Positions 9,701 to 18,664 of a stretch of 64,000 nt of DNA are shown here, in pieces. Location: NCBI RefSeq assembly GCF_028330965.1, contig NZ_JAQMUB010000088.1, forward strand, positions 62,001 through 126,000. The letters are read 5' to 3'. Each line of letters begins with the position of its first letter. The stretch's first letter is position 1. Both the position numbers and the translations under genes were made by a program. This DNA comes from Oscillatoria sp. CS-180 (lineage in GTDB: Bacteria; Cyanobacteriota; Cyanobacteriia; Phormidesmidales; Phormidesmidaceae). A model generated the notes under the pieces. That model was given only the letters and a program-made list of their open reading frames with translations. It was not told the DNA's origin and searched no databases.

Positions 9701-9934
9701 ATGCCAAAATCTGAAATTCATCCTGAGTGGTATCCAGAGGCCAAAGTTTTTTGCGATGGCAAACTGGTTATGACCGTAGGATCGACGAAACCGGAGCTAC
9801 ACGTTGACGTGTGGTCAGGTAATCATCCTTTCTATACAGGTACTCAGAAGATTATTGACACCGAAGGACGAGTCGAGCGCTTCCTGCGGAAGTACGGCAT
9901 GTCTGACTCCAGCAGCCAGTCGTCTGATACTTAG
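9701..9934 (+). CDS. rpmE: 50S ribosomal protein L31
   Basis: L31 bridges the two subunits at the central protuberance. The 77-residue product begins MPKSEIHPEWYPEAKVFCDG and contains VGSTKPELHVDVWSGNHPFY and RVERFLRKYG, as in cyanobacterial and plastid L31. The tail of serines and threonine is short and typical. Only one cysteine (residue 18) is left of the usual zinc ligands, so this is the zinc-free form. It is preceded by CAGGACTTAGC and followed after 61 bases by prfA. Confidence 0.95.
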   Translation: MPKSEIHPEWYPEAKVFCDGKLVMTVGSTKPELHVDVWSGNHPFYTGTQKIIDTEGRVERFLRKYGMSDSSSQSSDT

Positions 9935-9995
9935 CAATCGTTGATTCCGTCTTTGTTGCGAATCGAATGATTTTTGTTGAGTATCGAAGTAAATC

Positions 9996-11093
9996 ATGGC
10001 CGAAGCGTATTTGTTGGATAAGCTAGATTCTGTAGACCAAACGTTTCATGAATTGACTCGGCGTTTGGCTGATCCGGATGTTGCCAAGGATCCGGATGAA
10101 TTTCAGCGAATTGCCAAGGCTCGGTCTTCTCTTGAGGAGACTGTGACCACTTACGATAACTGGAAAAACTTGCAGGAGGAACTTGCGGGTGCTCGCGAAA
10201 TTTATCGAGAGTCGAGCAATGATCTGGATCTAAAGGAAATGGCAGCGCTTGAGGTGGATGAGCTGGAGCAGCAAATAGGCACTCTGGAAAATCGACTTAA
10301 GATTTTGCTGTTGCCCAAAGATCCCAATGATGAGAAGAACATCATGCTGGAGATTCGGGCAGGTACGGGCGGAGATGAGGCCAGTATCTGGGCTGGAGAT
10401 TTAGTTAGGATGTACTCCCGTTATGCTGAATCTCAGCGCTGGCGCATCAAGCTGGTCAGTGAATCGACAGCAGATATGGGAGGCTTTAAAGAAGCCGTTC
10501 TCGAAATTCAGGGCGATAACGTTTACAGCAAACTCAAGTACGAGGCAGGTGTCCACCGGGTCCAGCGGGTACCAGTAACTGAAGCAGGTGGGCGAGTCCA
10601 TACCTCAACGGCAACGGTTGCCGTGATGCCTGAAGTAGACGATGTTGAAATTCGTATTGATCCGACAGAAGTGGAAATTTCAACTGCACGTTCAGGGGGA
10701 GCAGGCGGACAAAATGTCAACAAGGTTGAGACGGCAGTTGACCTGTTTCACAAACCGACGGGCATTCGCATTTTCTGTACAGAGGAGCGATCGCAGCTAC
10801 AGAACCGAGAACGAGCGATGCAGATTTTGCGGGCTAAGCTCTACGAAATGAAGCTTCGCGAACAGCAAGAAGCCGTTACGTCTATGCGTCGCTCTCAAGT
10901 CGGTACAGGCTCTCGCTCTGAGAAAATTCGCACCTACAACTACAAAGACAACCGGGTCACCGACCATCGGCTAGGGCAAAACTTTTCACTCACTCCTGCT
11001 CTTGAAGGGGATATTGAAAACATGATTCAGTCCTGTATCACCCAAGATCAGCAGGAACAATTGGAGTCATTGGCCACGTCTGAGGCAGCTTAG
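9996..11093 (+). CDS. prfA: peptide chain release factor 1
   Basis: RF1 reads UAA and UAG and triggers peptide release. The 365-residue product has the GGQ catalytic loop ([16 protein letters not shown] near residue 234). The RF1 codon-recognition region lies upstream near residues 185-200 ([20 protein letters not shown]). The N-terminal coiled-coil domain and the C-terminal [19 protein letters not shown] are conserved. It ends the ribosomal cluster; the following 530 bases contain repeats rather than genes. RF1 is relevant to the in-frame amber codon found at 31199-31201. Confidence 0.97.
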   Translation: MAEAYLLDKLDSVDQTFHELTRRLADPDVAKDPDEFQRIAKARSSLEETVTTYDNWKNLQEELAGAREIYRESSNDLDLKEMAALEVDELEQQIGTLENRLKILLLPKDPNDEKNIMLEIRAGTGGDEASIWAGDLVRMYSRYAESQRWRIKLVSESTADMGGFKEAVLEIQGDNVYSKLKYEAGVHRVQRVPVTEAGGRVHTSTATVAVMPEVDDVEIRIDPTEVEISTARSGGAGGQNVNKVETAVDLFHKPTGIRIFCTEERSQLQNRERAMQILRAKLYEMKLREQQEAVTSMRRSQVGTGSRSEKIRTYNYKDNRVTDHRLGQNFSLTPALEGDIENMIQSCITQDQQEQLESLATSEAA

Positions 11094-11408
11094 AGTCCTT
11101 CATAGGTCTTTTGTAAATAGTTCAAACTAGGCAAGATCCGCTTGTGCGGTCTCGCCCTGATAGTGCTTTCCACTGATTTTGTAAGGAACCAGTGATAGTA
11201 CCGTCGCAATTGCTGCATCCTTCGTGGCACCCTCATAGTGAATAAAGGGGCAGACTTATAGCCCTATGCAGCTTGGTTAAGTACATCTCAGTGCCTTAAG
11301 GGAGCAGGGCATAGGAAATGGGGTTTGCTTGACTCAAATGCATGCCGCCATATCAGAAGATCTGCTAGTAACAATGCCCACTTTATATTGGGTTTATGCA
11401 TCAGCGCC

Positions 11409-11512
11409 TATAGCCGTCACCAGTTCCGTGAGGACAAGACGGCGAGCCATCTGGCGATGCGCTAAGCACCCGGATGCTAATGGGTGCACAAGCCTAGATG
11501 GCTAAAGCTATA
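11409..11512 (+). repeat. ~104-bp dispersed repeat, full copy B
   Basis: The element starts TATAGCCGTCACC and ends GGCTAAAGCTATA, giving TATAGC/GCTATA ends. Inside, AGCCATCT pairs with AGATGGCT and the centre GCACCC pairs with GGGTGC, so the right half can fold into a nested hairpin. The left half carries the conserved block TTCCGTGAGGACAAGACGG. It is the reference copy for the family. Confidence 0.85.
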
Positions 11513-11532
11513 TCTTGCAGACGTCCTGATAA

Positions 11533-11595
11533 GGTTCCGTGAGGACAAGACAGCGAGCTATTGGGCTATGTACTAGAGGCCTAGATAGCTAACAA
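11533..11595 (+). repeat. ~104-bp dispersed repeat, partial copy C
   Basis: GGTTCCGTGAGGACAAGACA and GCGAGCTATTGGGCTATG match the left half of copy B; CCTAGATAGCTAA matches its right end. The central GCACCC/GGGTGC hairpin is deleted. It abuts the promoter region of the DUF4114 gene. Confidence 0.7.
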
Positions 11596-11625
11596 CGCGA
11601 TAGTTCTGCGTCCCATCGTTTTTTA

Positions 11626-13935
11626 ATGGCGTGCGCTCTACCTAACCGTGCTATTCAAAACATTAGGAGTTGTCCGCCCGTGGTTTACGAATCCGTGCCT
11701 GCTGGGGCTGAGTTTATGCTGTCTGAATCAATCATCAGCGACCCCATTTCTCTAGCAGATACCGTAGAAAAACAGCCGGGTTTAGCCTTTCTCTCATCTC
11801 AACCAGAAGCCATGATGCTTCCTATTGATGAGGACGACTTTTCACCTGACGCAATTTTGACTGACCCGGTCCAAGATTTTGTTTCAGAGACTCCCGAAGC
11901 TACCAATAGCACAACAGATTCTCTGCTCAACTGGACTATCCTTGAAGCAGCTACTGGAGTCTGGTCAGAGGTGCAGAGCATTTTAGACACCTTTCAGCGA
12001 TCGCCAGACAGTCACGACGCATTGGCGCTGATTTTCAACGACTTCGATACTATCGCTCAGGCAAAAGCACTGATGCAGCAGATTGTTGAGGGCGATCGCT
12101 TACCTAACATTCGCGTACTACCCAAATCAGATTTACCGGCCTGGGGTGCTTATGCCGCTCAAACGGACACTATCTTCCTAGCTGAAGAACTGGGTCAACA
12201 GCGAGAGCAGCTAGTGCGAGTCTTGTTGGAAGAACTGGGACACTTTATTGATGCTCACGTGAATGAGAAAGATGCTCCAGGGGATGAGGGGGCTTTATTT
12301 GCAGCCCAGGTTATGGATGACGCTTTAAGTAGTCATGCGATCGCCGCCCTTCAGGCCGAAGACGACACCGCTACTCTGACCTTAGAGAATCAAACTCTAC
12401 TGATCGAAAAGTCGGATGAGGGACAGGGTATTTTCACGGTGGCGTCCGATGGACAAATCACTGTGGAGTTTCTAGCCGACGGAGGGGGCTACAAAGGACA
12501 ATTGGCCGTTTTTGACCTAGCGGGAATGGAAGGCTTGGCTCCAGGTTCCCCCGCTTTCATCAAGGAGGCCGCTCGTCGAGCTTTAACAAACTCGACAGCA
12601 GGCTATGTCGTCATTGATGACCGGACCGAAAAAGCAACCTTAAGCGGAGAGTTAGGAGAGCGCGATCGCAATTCAGGTCAACCCGTTGGCAGTAAAACCG
12701 TTCAGTTTTTACCCGGAACCCACGTCGCCGTAATGCTCGTTCCCCATGGCACTGTTGAGGCTGTGTTAGAAAACGCAACCGTTGCTGGCAAGCTCAGACC
12801 GCTTTTCTCGTTAAATAGCGCTAATCCTGAAGGACAAACCCACATCGGTCGCATTCGATCTGGCGTTTTCGCTATGGAAGATTTGCGACTGGACGATCGC
12901 TCAGATAAAGATTTCAACGATGTCATCTTCCAGCTCACGGGAGCAGCCGACCGAATCGCAGCAGTTACAGATTTGATGGAGAGTCACCACACCTGGTTGA
13001 ATACACCTCTCGGCCAACAGTTATTGCAAATGCCCATCGATTTGGGCACCTCTCCACTACCTGATACGACCCCTAACCCTGCGCCGGAAGAGCCTGGTGG
13101 GGAGACGGAATCTCCAAACAATCCTGGAGAAGGTGCACCTGACAATAGCACTGATTCTAATGACACTCCTGGGAATGAATCGGACAATTCACCCGATTCC
13201 TCTGACGGTTCTAACTCACCCGACGAGCCATCAGATCCTGGTGATTCACCCTCCCAGACTGCGGATTTTAGAGTTGCGATCGCAGACGAGGTTGCTAAAT
13301 TCAACAGCGGCAATAGCCAAGCTGATATTACAGCGACGGGGGCAGCAAGCGTTACATTTGGAACGCAAACCATTTATGCTGGGACCAATCAGGTCTCTAG
13401 CAATAACCAAAACCCTATCCTTGCTAGCTTTGACAGCGCTAATCCAGATAACAACTGGGTGAGAACAGACTACGAAAGAACAGGAGCAGACGGTCGAGGC
13501 TTAGGCTTAGCTTGGAACGGAGAAAGTCTGTATGGTGTTTTTAGCGTAGACGGCACTCAGGGCAGCCCGTCTGAAGACTTCCGTCGTGCTGCTAACGACG
13601 CTGAACAGTCGTGGTTACGCAGCTATGGCGCAGGTGGCGGTCCGAAAGTTGCTGTCATCGGACGCATTGATCCCAAGAACGGAACGTTACTCAACGCAGC
13701 TTACTTATCCGCTGTCCTTGAGAGCGGCAACAGTAACTCCTTGAGCGTCACCAACCTCACCGTGAAGGAAAACGGTAACTTAGTCATTGAGGCTCAGTCG
13801 TTCTTCTCTCCTAGACGGCCTGACGGTAGGGCCATGACCCAAACAACGTCCGGTGGTTCACCTTTTGCTTACACCGTCGAAATTACCCCCGATCTAAAAC
13901 GAGTCATCAACACATCAGCAGAAGGATGGATTTAA
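11626..13935 (+). CDS. DUF4114-containing surface-type protein
   Basis: The 769-residue acidic protein is modular. Residues 100-260 match the N-terminal domain of large cyanobacterial calcium-binding adhesins and include VLLEELGHFIDAHVNEKDAP (about 200-218), a metalloprotease-like helix that lacks the second histidine of HExxH. Residues 365-437 form a DUF4114 domain (FAMEDLRLDDRSDKDFNDVI). A disordered Pro/Asp/Ser/Asn linker spans about 472-550. The C-terminal 215 residues form a beta-rich domain (GRGLGLAWNGESLYGVFS; FFSPRRPDGRAMTQTTSG). No classical signal peptide is seen; related proteins are exported by type I systems. The start may be ATG 11626 or Met31. Role inferred: surface or matrix protein. 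Confidence 0.65.
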   Translation: MACALPNRAIQNIRSCPPVVYESVPAGAEFMLSESIISDPISLADTVEKQPGLAFLSSQPEAMMLPIDEDDFSPDAILTDPVQDFVSETPEATNSTTDSLLNWTILEAATGVWSEVQSILDTFQRSPDSHDALALIFNDFDTIAQAKALMQQIVEGDRLPNIRVLPKSDLPAWGAYAAQTDTIFLAEELGQQREQLVRVLLEELGHFIDAHVNEKDAPGDEGALFAAQVMDDALSSHAIAALQAEDDTATLTLENQTLLIEKSDEGQGIFTVASDGQITVEFLADGGGYKGQLAVFDLAGMEGLAPGSPAFIKEAARRALTNSTAGYVVIDDRTEKATLSGELGERDRNSGQPVGSKTVQFLPGTHVAVMLVPHGTVEAVLENATVAGKLRPLFSLNSANPEGQTHIGRIRSGVFAMEDLRLDDRSDKDFNDVIFQLTGAADRIAAVTDLMESHHTWLNTPLGQQLLQMPIDLGTSPLPDTTPNPAPEEPGGETESPNNPGEGAPDNSTDSNDTPGNESDNSPDSSDGSNSPDEPSDPGDSPSQTADFRVAIADEVAKFNSGNSQADITATGAASVTFGTQTIYAGTNQVSSNNQNPILASFDSANPDNNWVRTDYERTGADGRGLGLAWNGESLYGVFSVDGTQGSPSEDFRRAANDAEQSWLRSYGAGGGPKVAVIGRIDPKNGTLLNAAYLSAVLESGNSNSLSVTNLTVKENGNLVIEAQSFFSPRRPDGRAMTQTTSGGSPFAYTVEITPDLKRVINTSAEGWI

Positions 13936-13946
13936 GTTTCTATCGG

Positions 13947-15341
13947 CTACTGCAAATTACGCGGTGGAACTGGATCACCCACGTAAAACTTGCGTTCTAA
14001 ATTTCCTAACCAGAACCAGAGTGAACCTGCTGCTAAAGGAGTCGCCGTTAACAGAACTGCGGCAATGGGAGGGAGAGCATCAAATGCGATCGCAACCGGG
14101 AGACATGACCACGCGATCGCGCTAATCACCAATGCACCCTGTCGTATTTGCTTGATACGCTTTAGCGCCGAACGGCAACTGCCGCAGTGTTGAGTATGGG
14201 AGTGATAGCGATCCATCAGGGCATCTGTGGAACTAGCAGGTGGTAGGGTTTGACCCGCAAACGGATCCGCTTGAAAATCGCTGATCCATTTACGGAAAGT
14301 AATCACATAGCGATCTGCCTGAGTCGGCAAATAGCAAGCCTGAGCATAAGACTGGTTACCCGCCTTCTCCAAAAGTCTTTCCTGCAAGTGCAGAAAAATT
14401 TGATCGTCTTCAAGCACGCGATTATTGCCTATATGGCTATACCAACGGGGCGTGAGTTTAATAAAAAAGCTTGGCAGCTTTGACGAAAACTTGAATGGAA
14501 AGCGGGCAAATAATCGACACTCTCCCTTACGAATAGGCGTTGCATACACTACGGTGAGCGTTCGGCCAAACTGCTTGGAAGTCAGGTCGTGATACATTAG
14601 CGCCGGAGCCACAAAGGTTGTATGCTGTGTGCCCAATTGCCCTTTACGAGGTCCTTCGGGCCAAATACCCTGGAAGCCTTGCTTGCCAGACTCCAGAATT
14701 TCCATCTGCATTGGTGCCGCATTCTCTCGCTTACCTACAGTCTTGTGATGGGTATAAGGAATGTGGCTTGCGTCCAAAACATTTTCTAACAGTGTCAACG
14801 CATCATACGGTAAATCCCGAAAGGTATTCAACAAGACCCATCCATCGGGATCTTCCTCCAGCGGATCAATGCCTGGAATAGGAACCTTTGGTGCGTTCTC
14901 AGCTTTGCCCGGATAAACAAACAGCAGTCCCTGATGCACAGCAGTCGGCATGGAGGCCACACAGGCTCGATGGGAGAGGTGAGCCTCAATCTCTGGAGAC
15001 GCCTGGGGAATATGTTCACAAGCTCCGCTGCCTGAAAAAGCCCAGCCGTGATACGGACATTCCAACTGCCCCGCCTCATTAATCCGTCCTTCAGACAGTG
15101 GAGCCAAGCGGTGGGGGCACTGATCTGCAAAGACTCGCCAGGTTTCAGCGTTGAAATCCCACCAGATCACCACATCCTGCTCCAGCAAAGTGAAGCGAGT
15201 GGGACGGTTCTTATCCAAATCTTCGACGTAGTGAACGGGATACCAAGCTTCGGCCCACTCGAAGCGATTAGAGTCAGGACCACCTGCAGGAAGTACTTCA
15301 GATATCTCGTCAAGCCGGGAAGTGCCTTGAGTAGCCGTCAT
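13947..15341 (-). CDS. Rieske oxygenase, pheophorbide a oxygenase-like
   Basis: This 464-residue membrane-bound Rieske monooxygenase belongs to the PaO/Tic55/Ptc52/CAO group. The [2Fe-2S] ligands are Cys75-x-His77 (DQCPHRLAPLSEG) and Cys95-x2-His98 (ECPYHGW). The mononuclear iron site is in ENVLDASHIPYTHH (Asn187, Asp190, His193, His198). The family C-terminal CxxC (HCGSC, about residue 385) is present, followed by two membrane helices near residues 405-450. The exact tetrapyrrole substrate cannot be read from sequence; chlorophyll breakdown or protochlorophyllide-related oxidation are candidates. It diverges from the phytochrome gene across 300 bases. Confidence 0.85.
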   Translation of the reverse strand: MTATQGTSRLDEISEVLPAGGPDSNRFEWAEAWYPVHYVEDLDKNRPTRFTLLEQDVVIWWDFNAETWRVFADQCPHRLAPLSEGRINEAGQLECPYHGWAFSGSGACEHIPQASPEIEAHLSHRACVASMPTAVHQGLLFVYPGKAENAPKVPIPGIDPLEEDPDGWVLLNTFRDLPYDALTLLENVLDASHIPYTHHKTVGKRENAAPMQMEILESGKQGFQGIWPEGPRKGQLGTQHTTFVAPALMYHDLTSKQFGRTLTVVYATPIRKGECRLFARFPFKFSSKLPSFFIKLTPRWYSHIGNNRVLEDDQIFLHLQERLLEKAGNQSYAQACYLPTQADRYVITFRKWISDFQADPFAGQTLPPASSTDALMDRYHSHTQHCGSCRSALKRIKQIRQGALVISAIAWSCLPVAIAFDALPPIAAVLLTATPLAAGSLWFWLGNLERKFYVGDPVPPRNLQ

Positions 15342-15645
15342 GATGCGAAGTGTTTTACTCGTCCCTTCCTATTGTGTTACAAAAATTCATATCTGTCAGA
15401 TCCATTGCAACCCTAAGGCAATCGCAAGTGTAGACCTAGCCAATGGGAGGGTAATACTCCAGGGCTCACAACGTTACTAAGCGTGAGCAATTTTGATTTT
15501 GCTACGGTCATCACAATCTGGGGTGTCTTCAAGTTGCCAAAAATAACCAAGCTTTTTGTCGCCAGCTACCCTCCAGAATGATGTGATCTGCATTAATGGT
15601 ATGAATAGATTTTTCTATTGATGCAGCGTTGTAAGGGAAGCCAAG
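15342..15645. promoter_or_regulatory. shared divergent promoter region, Rieske gene and phytochrome
   Basis: The gap separates two divergent genes of tetrapyrrole biology and must hold both promoters. No gene or repeat is visible, and no operator could be assigned by eye. Confidence 0.35.
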
Positions 15646-17997
15646 ATGGCAGTTTCAGATTTTGTCGCTCAGACAAGAGCCGCGATCGCACAACTTACAG
15701 ATCCGCAAATACAAGCCTCAACCGTTGGCATTAGCAACTGTGATCGCGAGCCTATTCATATTCCAACCGCGATTCAGCCCCATGGGGTGTTGCTCGTCTT
15801 ACGGAAAGAGGATTGGCGCATCCTGCAAATTAGTCAGAATACAGAGGACTATTTGGGGCGATCGCCAGAACAGCTGCTTGACCAGCCCTTGACCCAACTG
15901 CTGAATGAACCGCAAATTCGAGCCATCGAGGAATGCTTAATGGGCGAATTTGAAGCCGTCAATCCATTGCGAATTGAGGTTGATGTAGATGACAGCCGCC
16001 AATGCTTTTCAGGGGTTGTTCACCGCAGTGAGGACCTAATTGTCTTAGAACTAGAACCTGAAAAGTCTCAAGAGGCTGTCAACTTCTTTAATTTCTATGG
16101 CTTTATCAAGCATCCAGTCAACAGAATTCAGCAAACTCAGACTCTAGAAGAACTATGTCAAGTTGCTGTCGAGGTGGTGAAACAGGTTTCTGGCTTTGAC
16201 CGAGTTATGGTGTATCGCTTTGACGACGAAGGGGCAGGTAGCGTCATCGCTGAAGTCAAAGAACCTAACTTATCGTCTTATTTAGGATTACATTACCCTG
16301 CGACTGATATTCCTCAACAGGCCAAGTATTTATATACTCTCAACCTCTTACGGCTGATTCCTGATGCTGCTTATGAGGCTGTACCGATTGTTCCAACCCA
16401 AAATCCTGTTACCCAGAAGCCGTTGGACATGAGCCTGGCTATGCTCCGCAGTGTTTCACCCCTGCATACCGAATATCTAGCCAATATGGGTGTGAAGGCA
16501 TCAATGTCCATCTCACTGATACAGAATCATAAACTTTGGGGTCTCATTGCTTGCCATCACCACACTCCGCGTCAGCTTTCTTATGAGCGGCGTACAGTCT
16601 GCGAATTTTTAGGACAAGTTATCTCACTGCAACTTGCGAGTCGGCAAGACAACGAGGACGCAGAATATAAGCTGAGTCTGCAATCGCTGCAAGCCAATTT
16701 TGTGGACGTCTTAACGAACGGTCAGTCTTTGCAGGAAGCCTTGATGCAGAACCCTCAAAACCTGCTGAATCTGGCGACTGCTGAAGGCGCTGTTTTCTGC
16801 GAGAACGGGGACTTTACGGTGATCGGCAAAACGCCTGAGCCGGAAGCAATGACTCCATTGGTGTCTTGGTTGAGTAGCCAGTTTAGTCGTGACGGGGTGT
16901 ACGAAACGGCTTGTTTGAGCCAGAGCTATCCGCCGGCAGCATCCTTTAGCCAAAGGGCGAGTGGATTGTTAGCCATCTCAATTTCGAGGATGCAACAAAT
17001 TTATGTCCTTTGGTTCAAACCGGAGGTTGTGCAAACAGTGACTTGGGCAGGCAATCCGAACAAGCCTGTTGAGATCGATGAGGATGGCGAAGTCTACTTA
17101 TCTCCACGCCAATCGTTTGAGCGATGGAAAGAAATGGTACATCGGCGATCGCTGCCCTGGAAAACCTGCGAAGTTGAAGCCGTTCTAGAGCTCCGCAGGA
17201 CCGTAATTGGCCTGGTATTGCAGAAAGCAGAGGAGCTAGCCCAACTCAACTTAGAGCTAGAGCGCAGCAATATTGAGCTAGATGCTTTTGCTTACATTGC
17301 TTCCCACGATTTGAAGGAACCGCTCCGAGGCATCCATAACTACTCCAGCTTCTTGATTGAGGACTACGGTGAACAACTGGGTGACGATGGCGCTCACAAA
17401 TTGCAGACATTAATGCAGTTGACGCAGCGAATGGAAGCCTTGATCGATTCTTTGCTCCACTATTCTCGTTTAGGACGGGCTGACCTGAAACTCGTGACCG
17501 TTGATCTTAAAACGACAATAGGCGGTGTCATCAACCTCATTAAGATGAGTAAGCCTGAGCAAGTCAGCTTTCAAATGCCGCAGCAGTTTCCGCAGCTGAA
17601 GTGCGATCTCACCCAGATTACAGAACTATTCACCAATTTGATTAGCAACGCTATCAAATACAACGATAAGGCTGAGAAGCAGGTCGAGATTGGATATCTG
17701 ACGGTTGCTGAGGCTGCTGAAAAGACACCTCACTTGATTCCTACAGAGTTGTCACCAGAAGCAATAGTGTTCTATGTCCGCGACAACGGCATTGGGATCA
17801 AGCCCAAACATCTTGATACTGTTTTCAAGATTTTCAAGCGTTTACACCCACCTAAACGGTTTGGTGGTGGGGCAGGAGCTGGGCTAACCATCGTCAAAAA
17901 AATCGTAGAGCGGCATGGCGGTCGAATTTGGCTAGATTCAGTCTATGGTGAGGGAAGTACTTTCTACTTCACATTGGAAGGTTTGCGGCATGACTGA
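15646..17997 (+). CDS. cphB: CphB-type (biliverdin) phytochrome histidine kinase
   Basis: This 783-residue red/far-red photoreceptor has PAS (about 25-135), GAF (150-330), PHY (345-510) and kinase modules. The phytochrome GAF shows PATDIPQQA (Asp221) and His274. The plant/Cph1 bilin cysteine is replaced by Leu273 (RSVSPLHTEYL). Instead Cys32 in SNCDREPIHIP matches the biliverdin-binding cysteine of bacteriophytochromes and CphB/AphB. The PHY tongue has PRQSF (487-491). The kinase has the H-box ASHDLKEPLRG (His554), N-box LISNAIKYND and glycine-rich GGGAGAGLTIVKK. It overlaps its response regulator by 8 bases. Expected chromophore: biliverdin. Confidence 0.93.
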   Translation: MAVSDFVAQTRAAIAQLTDPQIQASTVGISNCDREPIHIPTAIQPHGVLLVLRKEDWRILQISQNTEDYLGRSPEQLLDQPLTQLLNEPQIRAIEECLMGEFEAVNPLRIEVDVDDSRQCFSGVVHRSEDLIVLELEPEKSQEAVNFFNFYGFIKHPVNRIQQTQTLEELCQVAVEVVKQVSGFDRVMVYRFDDEGAGSVIAEVKEPNLSSYLGLHYPATDIPQQAKYLYTLNLLRLIPDAAYEAVPIVPTQNPVTQKPLDMSLAMLRSVSPLHTEYLANMGVKASMSISLIQNHKLWGLIACHHHTPRQLSYERRTVCEFLGQVISLQLASRQDNEDAEYKLSLQSLQANFVDVLTNGQSLQEALMQNPQNLLNLATAEGAVFCENGDFTVIGKTPEPEAMTPLVSWLSSQFSRDGVYETACLSQSYPPAASFSQRASGLLAISISRMQQIYVLWFKPEVVQTVTWAGNPNKPVEIDEDGEVYLSPRQSFERWKEMVHRRSLPWKTCEVEAVLELRRTVIGLVLQKAEELAQLNLELERSNIELDAFAYIASHDLKEPLRGIHNYSSFLIEDYGEQLGDDGAHKLQTLMQLTQRMEALIDSLLHYSRLGRADLKLVTVDLKTTIGGVINLIKMSKPEQVSFQMPQQFPQLKCDLTQITELFTNLISNAIKYNDKAEKQVEIGYLTVAEAAEKTPHLIPTELSPEAIVFYVRDNGIGIKPKHLDTVFKIFKRLHPPKRFGGGAGAGLTIVKKIVERHGGRIWLDSVYGEGSTFYFTLEGLRHD

Positions 17998-18439
17998 TCA
18001 ATCTTATCCAGCCCTTTTAGTCGTGGAAGACAGTGATGAGGACTTCGAAGCGCTGGGACGGATTATGCGAAAAAACTGTAGCATTCAGGTGCCGTTAACT
18101 CGTTGTATCGATGGGGACGATGCCCTGGACTTTTTATATAGAAAGGGAGCCTATGTTGATTATGCGACGACTGATCTACCAGGACTGATTCTTTTAGATC
18201 TCAACCTCCCCGGCACAGATGGTCGTGAAGTTCTAACCGAAATTAAGCGAGACAAGCGGTTAAGGGATATTCCAGTCGTAGTGTTGACAACCTCCTCCAA
18301 TCCTAAAGACGTTCAGGCTTGCTACCAGTCAGGAGTGAATAGCTACCTGATCAAACCCACTAATATTCAGGACTTTAAAGCCTCGGTGAGTCTCTTCGTA
18401 GACTACTGGTTCAGAGTAGCAATGTTACCCAATGCATAA
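17990..18439 (+). CDS. rcpB: phytochrome response regulator RcpB
   Basis: A single-domain receiver of the Rcp type, the phosphate acceptor for phytochrome kinases. The ATG at 17990 lies inside the end of the kinase gene, an ATG/TGA overlap implying translational coupling. The 149-residue product has the acidic pocket VVEDSDED, the phosphoacceptor Asp70 (LILLDLNLPGTDG), the conserved Thr in VVVLTTSSNP and the lysine in YLIKPTNIQD. The extra helix at the C-terminus (FKASVSLFVDYWFRVAMLP) is typical of Rcp dimers. No output domain is present, so it likely signals by protein contact. Confidence 0.93.
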   Translation: MTDQSYPALLVVEDSDEDFEALGRIMRKNCSIQVPLTRCIDGDDALDFLYRKGAYVDYATTDLPGLILLDLNLPGTDGREVLTEIKRDKRLRDIPVVVLTTSSNPKDVQACYQSGVNSYLIKPTNIQDFKASVSLFVDYWFRVAMLPNA

Positions 18440-18445
18440 TCACGA

Positions 18446-18481
18446 CTTTCTGGAATCGACTTTAGGGTAGATTCCAGAAAG
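18446..18481. terminator. perfect inverted repeat after rcpB
   Basis: CTTTCTGGAATC (18446-18457) and GATTCCAGAAAG (18470-18481) form a perfect 12-bp stem with a 12-base loop, seven bases past the rcpB stop. There is no T run, so it may be an mRNA-stabilising hairpin or a weak terminator. A second arm pair, CGACTTTC/GAAAGTCG, reaches out to 18498. Confidence 0.6.
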
Positions 18482-18638
18482 CTCACAGTAGAAAGTCGCG
18501 ACACGATTGAAAGCACAGGCGTTGGCTTGAGTATCGTCAAGACAATAGTCGAGCAGCAAGGCGGACAGATCACAGTTTGCTCAGCAGTGGGCCAAGGCAG
18601 CACGTTTTCCTTCACATGGCCCAAGCACAGTACTTGAG
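18455..18638 (+). pseudogene. histidine kinase C-terminal remnant
   Basis: In the frame ending at TGA 18638 the sequence reads STGVGLSIVKTIVEQQGG, then QITVCSAVGQGSTFSFTWPK. This is the G-box and last strands of a sensor histidine kinase ATPase domain. There is no start codon in place, no H-box and no N-box, and the frame is lost upstream. It lies right after a phytochrome kinase/regulator pair, but differs from that kinase's own end (GAGLTIVKKIVERHGGRIW), so it is the stump of a second kinase gene, not a simple duplication. Confidence 0.7.
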
Positions 18639-18664
18639 AAAATCTGATTTCAGCAATTCGAAAT

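Larger units (their letters stand above)
11094..11625. other. intergenic region with two tandem repeat copies
   Basis: No gene is seen. The right half carries one full and one partial copy of the ~104-bp dispersed repeat in the same orientation, 20 bases apart. An imperfect hairpin around GATCCGC/GCGGTCTC (11134-11158) after prfA may act as its terminator but lacks a T run. Confidence 0.6.

Noticed and set aside
11134-11158. GATCCGC/GCGGTCTC hairpin as prfA terminator
   Set aside because: The stem is imperfect and lacks a T run, so it is not listed as a terminator.
12984-13373. Minus-strand frame opposite the DUF4114 linker
   Set aside because: It mirrors the low-complexity Asp/Ser/Pro coding strand and has no independent support.
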